In this document: piece by piece, positions 1 through 6,920 of the stretch
Position numbering within the stretch: the first letter of the stretch is position 1
Layout: each line of letters starts with the position of its first letter
Translations under genes and position numbers: made by a program
The notes under the pieces: model-generated
Databases searched by the model: none
The model's input: only the letters and a program-made list of their open reading frames with translations
What the model was told of the DNA's origin: nothing
Assembly (NCBI GenBank): GCA_023265495.1
Contig: JAHFTP010000010.1
Coordinates: forward strand, 1-18,577
DNA from: Chlamydiota bacterium
GTDB lineage: Bacteria; Chlamydiota; Chlamydiia; Chlamydiales; Rhabdochlamydiaceae
Length of the DNA stretch: 18,577 nucleotides
Direction of reading: 5' to 3'

Positions 1-344
1 GAGCAGAGGTAAGGACGGGTAATGGACAGGAGTTTGTGATAATCTCTTTGCAATGTTTCTTGCCCATAGTTCGTAGCGCTAGGGCAGCCATCTTCTATCC
101 AAACACTCCAATACATAGTCTCTTTGGTTTCTGTAGATAGGGAGGTAAAACTATCGTTGAGCTGTTTATCCGACCCGCGGTGGTGCAGGTAGCGAAGAAA
201 GGATTCTATCTTATTCTGTTCACTTTCAGATGTTTGCAGAGCTGTTGGAGATGTAGGTGTCGTAGAGGTGGGGGGGTGTTCTCTGTGATAGTTAACAATA
301 TGGGATAAAGGGGGAAGGGCATAGGTAGTGGGTGTGATTGTCAT
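1..344 (-). CDS. Partial protein of unknown function, N-terminal 114 residues
   Basis: An open frame begins at an ATG (342-344) and runs off the left edge without a stop, so only the N-terminus is visible. AAGGGAG lies 9 bases upstream of the ATG and supports this start. Residues about 5-35 are rich in Pro, Thr and Ser and look disordered; after that a helical, charged region begins (FLRYLHHRGSDKQLNDSF, then TMYWSVWIEDGCPS). There is no hydrophobic signal peptide. I do not recognise the family. A disordered N-terminus followed by a helical domain, transcribed divergently from another odd protein, would fit a secreted effector of a host-associated bacterium, but that is inference. A promoter-like pair lies at 374-402. 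The reading frame is well supported; function is unknown. Confidence 0.7.
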   Translation of the reverse strand, partial: MTITPTTYALPPLSHIVNYHREHPPTSTTPTSPTALQTSESEQNKIESFLRYLHHRGSDKQLNDSFTSLSTETKETMYWSVWIEDGCPSATNYGQETLQRDYHKLLSITRPYLC

Positions 345-373
345 TTTAGTTTTCTCCCTTAATATGAATCAAT

Positions 374-402
374 ATTGTATTAGATATATTGTTTGAATTC
401 AA
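374..402 (-). promoter_or_regulatory. Candidate sigma70-type promoter for the leftward partial gene
   Basis: On the minus strand TTGAAT (397-402) and TACAAT (374-379) are separated by exactly 17 bases, matching the -35/-10 consensus at 4/6 and 5/6. Transcription would start near 367, giving a leader of about 20 bases before the ATG at 344. The -35 is embedded in a 10-bp palindrome, TTGAATTCAA (393-402), which could be an operator or chance in AT-rich DNA. Confidence 0.5.
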
Positions 403-502
403 TTTATAATGTGATTCTGTGCGTTTTGTGGCTTTTTTGCATTTTGTAAATATTTTTTTACTTATATTTCACTAATCGACTGAATTTCAACGGCTTTAGA
501 TC

Positions 503-511
503 TGGTATAAT
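503..511 (+). promoter_or_regulatory. Candidate extended -10 element for the gene at 706
   Basis: TGGTATAAT contains a perfect TATAAT (506-511) with the extended -10 TG motif. No good -35 is seen 16-18 bases upstream, as is tolerated for extended -10 promoters. Transcription from here would give a leader of nearly 190 bases. In such AT-rich DNA a chance match is possible. Confidence 0.35.
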
Positions 512-705
512 CCTATTTTCGTTGTAACAAATTTTTTATTGCATAAAATGTATATTTAAAAACATAAAATGAAAAGATTTTTTTTAATTTACTTTTAATG
601 TGTAAATAATATATTATTATATTTAAATTAATAATTGTTATTAAGATAAGGTTTTCTGGTAACTACAGATACAATGGGCCCGGGGTCTGAAAAGAAGGAC
701 ATACA

Positions 706-1656
706 ATGACAGCAATAGGAACAAATACCTATTATCTCCCGCACATTTTTAGTTACCTGCTTGGAGGTGGTTTCGTAGACCCTGCAACGGGAGAGACTAT
801 CTACAGTGGCAAACAAAATTTATCGATCGTTTCCAAAGGGTTTTATAAGGCACTAGCCCAGTCAGAAATGCAGCAACATGTCAGAGAACCATCGAAAAAG
901 GTCCTAGATATTTTTACAGACTACCTTGCCCGGTGTGGGGAAGGGGCCACCGATATTTTTATCGATCCTCGCCCTTTAACGGAAGAGACCCACATCACCC
1001 GGGCCGTGCGTAAGATCTTGATGGATGTACTTCCTTCCATAGAATCTTTTAACACGGATCTTTCTAAGCCATTTATCCCTTGTCGAAAGCAAATCCAATG
1101 TATACAGATCCTTGCAAGGACATTGGGAAACCCGGCATCCCCTGAAGAAAGTGTGGACGTCGTGCGCGTATCTAGCTGGATATGTGCAGAAGATATGGGC
1201 ACGGCAGAGGCTCTAGCAGAAAGCATCACAAACGAGCAAGATAAAGATACAGCGCTCATGAGTATTGTCGACGCATGGATCTATAGAGACAATTTAGATA
1301 GAGCCAAGGCAGAGACCAATAACATAAAAGATGTCAGCCATCGATCTAACACCTTAGCTCGTGTCTGCAGTGCGCTGATCAGCCACAACCGTTTGGAAGA
1401 CGCGGAAGTACTATCTGCACTAATACCTCAGAGAGCGGATCAAGACGGTGTGAACTCTCAACTGTCTTTTGCTTGGGTTGCCAAAAATAATCCAGCTAAA
1501 GCTAGAAAAGTAGCAAGTAGAATCTCTCTAGAAGACGACAGAAAAGATGCTCTATCTCACATAACAGAAGTGTTCCCGGTGTCCGGAGGGGGGACGAGCT
1601 CATCAACACAGTCGGCGCTTTCTTCGCAAAGCAGTTCTGCGTGCGCGATACAATAA
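706..1656 (+). CDS. Helical-repeat protein with F-box-like N-terminus, possible effector
   Basis: A 316-residue protein, with AAGGA six bases before its ATG. Residues 11-50 resemble an F-box: LPHIFSYL, then a loop of about 20 residues, then LSIVSKGFYKAL, following the pattern LPxxIFxxL...L..VSKxFY. Residues about 150-290 hold degenerate helical hairpins of about 32 residues, each with an Ala-rich helix and a D-x-x-x-R/K-x-x-A-L turn (EQDKDTALMSIVDAW, DVSHRSNTLARVCSAL, LEDDRKDALSHITEVF), like TPR/SEL-like scaffolds. The C-terminus is a Ser-rich tail. There is no signal peptide or membrane segment. F-box proteins in bacteria are mostly effectors that recruit host SCF ubiquitin ligase, so an effector role is plausible but not shown. 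The 15-residue loop insertion weakens the F-box call. The gene converges on the efflux operon with a 29-bp gap. Confidence 0.65.
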   Translation: MTAIGTNTYYLPHIFSYLLGGGFVDPATGETIYSGKQNLSIVSKGFYKALAQSEMQQHVREPSKKVLDIFTDYLARCGEGATDIFIDPRPLTEETHITRAVRKILMDVLPSIESFNTDLSKPFIPCRKQIQCIQILARTLGNPASPEESVDVVRVSSWICAEDMGTAEALAESITNEQDKDTALMSIVDAWIYRDNLDRAKAETNNIKDVSHRSNTLARVCSALISHNRLEDAEVLSALIPQRADQDGVNSQLSFAWVAKNNPAKARKVASRISLEDDRKDALSHITEVFPVSGGGTSSSTQSALSSQSSSACAIQ

Positions 1657-1685
1657 AAATCAGGGAACAATGTCCTCTACTATTT

Positions 1686-3194
1686 TCAGCCTGTCATTGA
1701 GAAAAGTCGTTTTTTATAAATAGTATTCCATAGGAAATACAGGGCAAGTCCTACCATAAGCCAGGACATGAGATAGAACGTGTCTTCTAGTGCAAGGGCT
1801 GTAGATTGTTTGTCTAGCAGGTCTGAGAGCTCTACTTCTGCTGCAGCTCCTTGCAAATGCAAGTTTTTTGCGGCAGCAAAGTAGCCGTCTGTGACGGGGG
1901 AGTAGGGGGTGAGATCTTCCCCTAGCCTCTCATGAAAAAACACTCTTCTTCTATACCACAGTGTGGTATAGACGGAAGCGCCAAGACCTCCTGATAGGAT
2001 CCGTATGACGTGGAAGAAACAAAGAGCAGAACTTGTTTTCTCTTTAGGGATGCCGAGTAAGGAAATGCGTAGCAGGGGCATGAGGAAAAGGGCGAGGCTG
2101 AAGCCCGCAAGTATCCGAGAAAAAGAGATCCTGCCGAAGTTGACCTCTACGTTGAATGTGGTCGTGTGAAAGCAGGAAACAATAAAAAGAAAGAGCGCAA
2201 CAGCAAGAGGAATCATGGGGTTGATCCGATAGAGCCATTTATCTACAAAGAGAGTCAGAAACATTCCTGCTAGGGCCATATGTCCTAGGAGAATGGCAAT
2301 CCATATCGGGGTGTAGTTGGCAAATAGATTGAGCCAAAGAGTGAGCAGCAAGATCATTCCTGTGTAGGAAGAAAATAAAAAAAAGAGGAGTAAGAGCGAA
2401 AAGCGAAAGGTCTTTTTTGTAAGCAAGGACAAGTCAACAATAGGGTTTTCGTGGTGGAGCTCCCAAAGAAGAAAAAAGAGAAAACAGACAACTCCAACAG
2501 CAAAAAGAAAGGAAAGAAAAGAAGAGCGAAACCAGTCGAGCTCTTGTCCCATGATAATAAAGACGTTAATGGATACAACAGACAAAACAAAGAACATATA
2601 CCCTATCCAGTCTGTGGGTTTTTTGCTGTATGGTATTTGTGGTTCTTCGAAATTCGTTCCTATAAAAATCAGTACGTAGATAAGCAAGGGGATATTGATC
2701 AGAAAATTCCCTCTCCAGTCATAGTCGTAAGAGAGCCATCCTCCTACGCAGGCGCCGATGACGGGGGTAACGGCAGTAATCAGAGCAATGATGGGAAGAA
2801 AATGATTTTTCTCTTTCATTTCTGGAAGGGCAAATAAGATCTCTTGCGCCGCTAAAAATAGAGGGGCGGCAAAAATGCCTAGCAAGAAACGTAGCCCAAT
2901 AAATAATGGATAGTGATGGACTTGGATGCAGGCGCTGTTGACCAGCAAAAAAAAGCAAACGGAAATCACAAGGAGTCTTTTATATCCGATCTTGCGGGCT
3001 ATGGGGCTAACCAAAGGAAATCCTAAGACATTGCCCATAGCAAAGAAAGAGATTGTATAGGTCGATATGTCTGTGCTGGCGCCAAGGTCTCCTACAATAT
3101 AGGGCGATGCCATCGTGGTGAGCATGTAATTGAGCACAGCGACGAACATCGAGATAAAAAGAGCCAAGATAGCGCTAAAAGGGGTTTTATTCAT
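1686..3194 (-). CDS. emrB: EmrB-type MFS multidrug efflux transporter (DHA2 family)
   Basis: An inner-membrane proton-driven drug exporter of 502 residues with about 14 hydrophobic segments, the usual size for the DHA2 family. The N-terminal half shows the family layout: a first helix ending in ASPYIVGDLG, the loop after TM2 (SPIARKIGYKRLL), and TM5 with TPVIGACVGGWLS. The ATG at 3192-3194 overlaps the last codons and stop of the adaptor gene by 8 bp and places TM1 right after a short basic N-terminus. A GTG at 3236 in the same frame would add 14 residues inside the adaptor gene and is less likely. The TM1 motif that normally reads LDxT is LNYM here, so the usual Asp is Asn. This is the last gene of the operon. 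The substrate cannot be read from sequence. Confidence 0.9.
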   Translation of the reverse strand: MNKTPFSAILALFISMFVAVLNYMLTTMASPYIVGDLGASTDISTYTISFFAMGNVLGFPLVSPIARKIGYKRLLVISVCFFLLVNSACIQVHHYPLFIGLRFLLGIFAAPLFLAAQEILFALPEMKEKNHFLPIIALITAVTPVIGACVGGWLSYDYDWRGNFLINIPLLIYVLIFIGTNFEEPQIPYSKKPTDWIGYMFFVLSVVSINVFIIMGQELDWFRSSFLSFLFAVGVVCFLFFLLWELHHENPIVDLSLLTKKTFRFSLLLLFFLFSSYTGMILLLTLWLNLFANYTPIWIAILLGHMALAGMFLTLFVDKWLYRINPMIPLAVALFLFIVSCFHTTTFNVEVNFGRISFSRILAGFSLALFLMPLLRISLLGIPKEKTSSALCFFHVIRILSGGLGASVYTTLWYRRRVFFHERLGEDLTPYSPVTDGYFAAAKNLHLQGAAAEVELSDLLDKQSTALALEDTFYLMSWLMVGLALYFLWNTIYKKRLFSMTG

Positions 3195-4389
3195 CTTCGC
3201 CCATGGGGATAAGGAAAGGCTCAGAAGCGTACTCACTTAATGTGGGGTCCAGGTTGGCAGAAATAATTTGCTCTGTAAGGAGAAGATCTCCTTGTTCTTC
3301 CAAGGCAAAGATATTTGTTTGGTAAAGAGGAGAGGTTTCTCCCCCTTCGGGGACGAGCAGTCCTTCCTCTTCTCTGATATCGACTCTCGTTTCTAAGGAA
3401 AGGCCTATGCGCAGGGGGTGTTTGCTTATTTCATCGGGGTCAAGAGATACCCTCACAGGGAGCCTTTGCACAATTTTTATCCAGTTTCCCGAGAGGTTTT
3501 GAGGGGGAAGGAGGGAGAAAGCGTTTCCTGCGCCGCCCGGCAATCCCACGACTTTGCCGTGGAAAAGGACATCACTGCCATAGAGATCGGAGGTGATTTT
3601 AACTCTTTGTCCTATTCTCATTTTTTTCATCTGCGTTTCTTTGTAGTTGGCATTCACCCATATTTGGTCTAGGGGAATGACAGCCATGAGAGGAACCCCC
3701 GCATCGATATGCATCCCTACTTGAATTGTCCTTTGTGCTACAAGTCCTCTGACCGGAGAATAGATCTTACAGCGATAGAGCTGAACGTAGGCATCTCTCA
3801 CTAGCTGCGCTGCTTCTATCACTAGAGGATGTTCTCTGATACTTGTATTTTGTATGAGAGAAAGAGATTTCTCTAGTAGCGACTCTGTCATTTGCAGGCT
3901 GAAGAACGAACTGCGCAGGGCTGCGACGGCATGTTCAAAGTTTTCTAGTGAAACGCCGCCGGCATCTATCACACCTTTTCTATGTTCATAGTCTTGCGCT
4001 GCCTTGATGAGCTCTGCTTTTTTCATTTCTATTTCTGCTCGGTAAGCAAAGACCTGATGAAACATTTGACAGACTTGTCTTACCGTTTGTGCCAGGCGCT
4101 CGTTCGCCTTTTCTAAGGAGATATGTGCATCGGTTGCGTCCATTTCTACAAGCAATTGTCCTTTTTCTACGAGATAGGTGTCGTCAGAGTGGATAGACTG
4201 GACAAATCCCGGGATCAGTGGAGTGATCATTACCATATTGCCCTCAACGTAGGCGTCATCGGTATACTCCTCTAGACGCCAAACAAACCACCAATAAAGA
4301 AGAGCCGCCACAGTGAGCGCGAGGACTGCGCCCCAATACCATAGAGAGAGTTTTTTCCTTTTTTTTGCCAATGGTGTTGCATCTGTCAT
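3187..4389 (-). CDS. emrA: EmrA-type membrane fusion (HlyD family) adaptor
   Basis: The periplasmic adaptor linking the MFS pump to the outer membrane channel; 400 residues against about 390 in E. coli EmrA. After a basic cytoplasmic N-terminus (KKRKK) there is one membrane helix (about 17-37), then TDDAYVEGN, the usual start of the mature adaptor, a lipoyl-like half-motif (VEKGQLLVEMDATD), and a coiled-coil hairpin (about 85-215). The second half carries the EmrA block with VNANYKETQ, MRIGQRVKI, AFSLLPPQN and GNWIKIVQRLPVR, a near-diagnostic series. Its ATG overlaps the stop of the outer membrane factor gene (ATGA, 4386-4389) and its 3' end overlaps emrB. Identification is firm; the substrate is unknown. 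Confidence 0.93.
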   Translation of the reverse strand: MTDATPLAKKRKKLSLWYWGAVLALTVAALLYWWFVWRLEEYTDDAYVEGNMVMITPLIPGFVQSIHSDDTYLVEKGQLLVEMDATDAHISLEKANERLAQTVRQVCQMFHQVFAYRAEIEMKKAELIKAAQDYEHRKGVIDAGGVSLENFEHAVAALRSSFFSLQMTESLLEKSLSLIQNTSIREHPLVIEAAQLVRDAYVQLYRCKIYSPVRGLVAQRTIQVGMHIDAGVPLMAVIPLDQIWVNANYKETQMKKMRIGQRVKITSDLYGSDVLFHGKVVGLPGGAGNAFSLLPPQNLSGNWIKIVQRLPVRVSLDPDEISKHPLRIGLSLETRVDIREEEGLLVPEGGETSPLYQTNIFALEEQGDLLLTEQIISANLDPTLSEYASEPFLIPMGEDE

Positions 4390-5852
4390 GAAGAGCCTTC
4401 CTCTGCTTGAAGCGGGAGATGGTAAGGCGACTCATAGCCGCCGCCCATAGCTTTCATCAGTCTGATATACAAGGCAAATTGCGTATAGACGAGATCGAGT
4501 AGTTGCAGCTTCTTTACAAGGACCTCATGCTTGAGCATATATACTTGTATCTGATTGTCAAGCCCTTTGCTAAGGTTGATCGCAGTGATGTCCAGTCGTT
4601 TTGCTGCGCTTTCGATGATCTGCTCTTGCTGTTGTTTTTTTTCGTGGACAGCCCTCGTCATGACAAGGAGGTCTGCCACTTCTTTTGCCGCTTGCAAAAG
4701 TTGGTTGTTATACTCATAGACGGCAGCGTCAAAGGCTGCCTTTTTTGCTCGGACATTGGCTTTGATAGAGCCTGCAGTGAAGATAGGTAGGTGAATGGCC
4801 GGCTGCAGGGACCCCGTTTTACTCGATCCTTTAAATAGATTGGCAAAGCCAAAGGCTTCTAGACCGGCGAGCGCTGTTAAGTTGATGTTAGGATAAAAAT
4901 CTGCTTTGGCTGCGCCCACTTCGTGAGCGAGGGCCTCCACACGCCATATCTGGGCCATGAGATCAGGCCGCCGCGCGAGGAGGTCTATCGATAGATTTGT
5001 GGGGAGAGCAATCTTCTCTGGGAAGAGGGGGAGGCTGCTACGGATGGGGATAGATGTGTCAGGGCTTCTTCCCGCCAGGGCGTTGATTTGGTGTTTAGTA
5101 ACGGCGATCTCTTCTTCTATTCCGATGACTTGCTTTTTTATCTCTAGAACTTCTTCATCTCCAAAAAGAGGGATAAGCTCGGAGGAGAGCGCATGGTCCC
5201 GGAGAAGCCTCTGCAAGTCATAGATGTCTTGCTTCACCTCGAGTAGTGAGGTGAGAAGCTCTTTTTTGCCAAGCTGCACTTTGAGTGCAAAGAATGCTTG
5301 CGCCACAGCTGTGGAAATAAGCAGTGTGGCCTCGCTATCTTCTGCCGTCTCTGCTTTTTCTCTGCCAAGTGCGGCATGAAAGAGGTTAGCATTTTTCCCC
5401 CAAAAATCAAATTCATACGTAAAGGCTAAAGAGAGATCGAGTAGATTGCCATTTAAAGGAACGTCGGGGTTCAGCGCTCTGTAGAGACCGTTTTGGCTCA
5501 AATACCCCCAGTTTTCGCTGTAGTCAAAGAAAAGGAAAGGAAATAAAGGGGCTTTGGCGATCTTCGTCTCTTGCCTTGCTTGCTCTACCCTGTACTTAAC
5601 ACTTAACAAGGTGGGGTTGGCTTGCAGGGTCTCCGCCATCAGGGCATTTAGCTCATCGGAAGAAAATGTCTGCCACCATTCTTTATCAGGCCAAGCTCCC
5701 TCCTGAAAATAGCCGGAGGCTAGCGAGTCTTGCACGCTCTCTTGCAGAGAAGAAGGTTGCATCAAATGCGCCCTTTGCTCTTTTTCAGATAGAGACACAC
5801 ATCCGCTGAGAAGCAGAAGAGTAGAAGAAAAAATAATGAGTGTTCGCTTCAT
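4386..5852 (-). CDS. Outer membrane factor lipoprotein, TolC/NodT family
   Basis: The outer-membrane channel of the tripartite pump, 488 residues. The N-terminus is a lipoprotein signal: MKR, a hydrophobic run, and the lipobox LLSGC with the modified cysteine at residue 18. The body follows the NodT/OprM plan: WWQTFSSDELNALMAE near residue 60, LARRPDLMAQIWRVEALAHEVGA in the middle, then the second-half repeat with YPNINLTALAGLE and LQPAIHLPIFTAGSIKANVRAKKA. I chose ATG 5850-5852 because it starts the classical MKRT signal peptide; a TTG at 5861 would add three residues only. No clear Shine-Dalgarno precedes it. It is first in the operon, with a 4-bp overlap to the adaptor gene. Confidence 0.92.
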   Translation of the reverse strand: MKRTLIIFSSTLLLLSGCVSLSEKEQRAHLMQPSSLQESVQDSLASGYFQEGAWPDKEWWQTFSSDELNALMAETLQANPTLLSVKYRVEQARQETKIAKAPLFPFLFFDYSENWGYLSQNGLYRALNPDVPLNGNLLDLSLAFTYEFDFWGKNANLFHAALGREKAETAEDSEATLLISTAVAQAFFALKVQLGKKELLTSLLEVKQDIYDLQRLLRDHALSSELIPLFGDEEVLEIKKQVIGIEEEIAVTKHQINALAGRSPDTSIPIRSSLPLFPEKIALPTNLSIDLLARRPDLMAQIWRVEALAHEVGAAKADFYPNINLTALAGLEAFGFANLFKGSSKTGSLQPAIHLPIFTAGSIKANVRAKKAAFDAAVYEYNNQLLQAAKEVADLLVMTRAVHEKKQQQEQIIESAAKRLDITAINLSKGLDNQIQVYMLKHEVLVKKLQLLDLVYTQFALYIRLMKAMGGGYESPYHLPLQAEEGSS

Positions 5853-5888
5853 TGCATACAAAAGTGTAATAGTGTCTATTTATCTTTT

Positions 5889-5917
5889 GTATTAATTTAT
5901 AAAATGTAATATTTCAA
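5889..5917 (-). promoter_or_regulatory. Candidate promoter of the efflux operon
   Basis: On the minus strand TTGAAA (5912-5917) is followed after 17 bases by TAATAC (5889-5894). The -35 is good, the -10 only partial; a TATAAA lies inside the spacer as an alternative -10. Start of transcription near 5882 would leave a leader of about 30 bases. AT-rich context lowers confidence. Confidence 0.35.
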
Positions 5918-5965
5918 CAATATTATTTAAAAAATAGAGCTAATCAGGAAAATAAAATAAATTGG

Positions 5966-6001
5966 CAAAACAATAGGAACACCTGCTCTGTATTCCTATT
6001 G
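5966..6001 (-). terminator. Rho-independent terminator of fklB
   Basis: A perfect 9-bp inverted repeat, CAATAGGAA (5971-5979) and TTCCTATTG (5993-6001), with a 13-base loop. Read on the minus strand the stem is followed directly by TTTTG, giving a short U tract. It begins 13 bases after the fklB stop, the expected place. Confidence 0.7.
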
Positions 6002-6013
6002 CTACAATAGAGA

Positions 6014-6643
6014 TTATTGCTTAGGAGCCGGATTGATGGAGAGGAGTTCTAGCTCAAAAATCAGGGTGCAGTTAGGGCCGATATCGGGGCCGAATCCTTG
6101 TTCTCCATAGGCTAAATAAGAGGGGATATAGAGCTGCCACTTATCTCCTACTTGCATCAGCTGCAGCGCTTCTGACCATCCGGGGATAAGCCTACTTACT
6201 GGGAGTGCTTGCGGTGCGCCCCTATCATAGGAGCTGTCAAATACTTTGCCATTGATGAAACTACCTTTATAATGCACTTCTACGACATCAAATAGGGAGG
6301 GTTTATTTCCACTTCCTTGTTTAAGAACTCTATATTGCAGGCCATTGGATAGTGCAACAATGCCTTCGCCACTTTTATTTTTACTTAGGAAGGCCTCACC
6401 TTCTTGCTTATTTTGCTCAGAGAGCTTGGTGACAAACTGTTTTTGTTGGGATTGGATCTGGTTTCTTAAGGCAACCAGTATAGATCGTATCTCTTCTGTA
6501 GAGAGCCTAGGTGGAGTATCGGAGAGGGCATCTTGGATGCCCTGGCTCAGCAGGGAAACGTCCATATCAGAAAATTGTTGTTTGAGGTTTTTTCCTGTTT
6601 CTAATCCAATGCAGTAGCTGACTTTTTCTTTTGTAGTCTCCAT
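6014..6643 (-). CDS. fklB: FKBP-type peptidyl-prolyl cis-trans isomerase, FklB/Mip type
   Basis: Catalyses cis-trans isomerisation of prolyl bonds and assists protein folding. The 209 residues match FklB (about 206). Residues 1-95 form the helical dimerisation arm (SYCIGLETGKNLKQQF, then a long charged helix), followed by the FKBP domain (about 100-205) starting at GLQYRVLKQGSG. Active-site residues of the family are visible: VHYKG, VFDSSYDRG, the LIPGW strand, LAYGEQG and the closing FELELLSI. There is no signal peptide, so it should be cytosolic, unlike Legionella Mip or E. coli FkpA. AAGGAG sits five bases before the ATG (6641-6643). It is monocistronic, with a terminator just downstream, and diverges from the pseudouridine synthase gene. 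Confidence 0.93.
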   Translation of the reverse strand: METTKEKVSYCIGLETGKNLKQQFSDMDVSLLSQGIQDALSDTPPRLSTEEIRSILVALRNQIQSQQKQFVTKLSEQNKQEGEAFLSKNKSGEGIVALSNGLQYRVLKQGSGNKPSLFDVVEVHYKGSFINGKVFDSSYDRGAPQALPVSRLIPGWSEALQLMQVGDKWQLYIPSYLAYGEQGFGPDIGPNCTLIFELELLSINPAPKQ

Positions 6644-6799
6644 AAATGCTCCTTAAAAAATTGAGGTAAAAAGATAGGTATAGCTGATAGAGGGTATCCA
6701 TTGCAAGGCTAAATATCGATTTTCTCATCTGATGGAATAATCTTAAGTCGTTTTGTATAAGCTTGTTATATTCTATTTTCCAAAAACAAGAAGGGAATC

Positions 6800-6822
6800 A
6801 AAAGGGGGCCTGCTCCCTTTTT
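6800..6822. other. GC-rich hairpin between divergent genes
   Basis: AAAAGGG (6800-6806) pairs with CCCTTTT (6815-6821); a further G-T and G-C pair inside leave a CCTG loop. A run of five T closes it on the plus strand and the A run gives a T run on the minus strand, so it resembles a bidirectional intrinsic terminator. It lies upstream of both neighbouring genes, so a terminator role is not obvious. Confidence 0.4.
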
Positions 6823-6855
6823 AGAATGCATGTAACTGATTTATTTTAAGTTGTT

Positions 6856-6906
6856 TATAATCACCTTCTCTTTTACTGCAGAATTTGGTATACTCCTTCT
6901 CTTTTA
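6856..6906 (+). promoter_or_regulatory. Tandem -10-like elements with a 12-bp direct repeat
   Basis: TATAAT (6856-6861) and TATACT (6889-6894, preceded by the extended -10 TGG) are each followed within two bases by the same 12 bases, CCTTCTCTTTTA (6864-6875 and 6895-6906). The copies are 31 bases apart, about three helical turns. No convincing -35 boxes accompany them. They could be two start sites for the pseudouridine synthase gene, whose ribosome binding site AGGA is at 6909-6912. Confidence 0.35.
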
Positions 6907-6920
6907 ATAGGAAAAAAGTC

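Larger units (their letters stand above)
345..705. other. AT-rich divergent intergenic region
   Basis: This 361-bp gap between two divergent genes holds no convincing gene. It is strongly AT-rich, most of all about 440-660, with many A and T runs, and then changes abruptly to a GC-rich patch (GGGCCCGGGG, 676-685) just before the rightward gene. It contains promoter-like elements for both directions, listed separately. The AAGGA at 695-699, six bases before the ATG at 706, is the ribosome binding site of the rightward gene. Confidence 0.6.

Noticed and set aside
628..816. A 62-codon minus-strand frame overlapping the start of the F-box-like gene
   Set aside because: It covers the ribosome binding site and start of a better-supported gene, and shows no family features.
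1657..1685. Bidirectional terminator between the convergent F-box-like and efflux genes
   Set aside because: The 29-bp gap contains no inverted repeat strong enough to support one.
2451..2837. A plus-strand 128-codon frame opposite the MFS gene
   Set aside because: The Lys-rich start is the complement of Phe/Leu-rich membrane helices; no ribosome binding site or recognisable domain.
3195..3236. GTG start adding 14 residues to the EmrB-type pump
   Set aside because: The extension lies entirely inside the adaptor gene, has no ribosome binding site, and the ATG at 3194 gives the usual N-terminus of the family.
6885..6920. TTG start adding 12 residues to the pseudouridine synthase
   Set aside because: It overlaps a promoter-like TATACT and has no ribosome binding site, whereas ATG 6921 has AGGA eight bases upstream.
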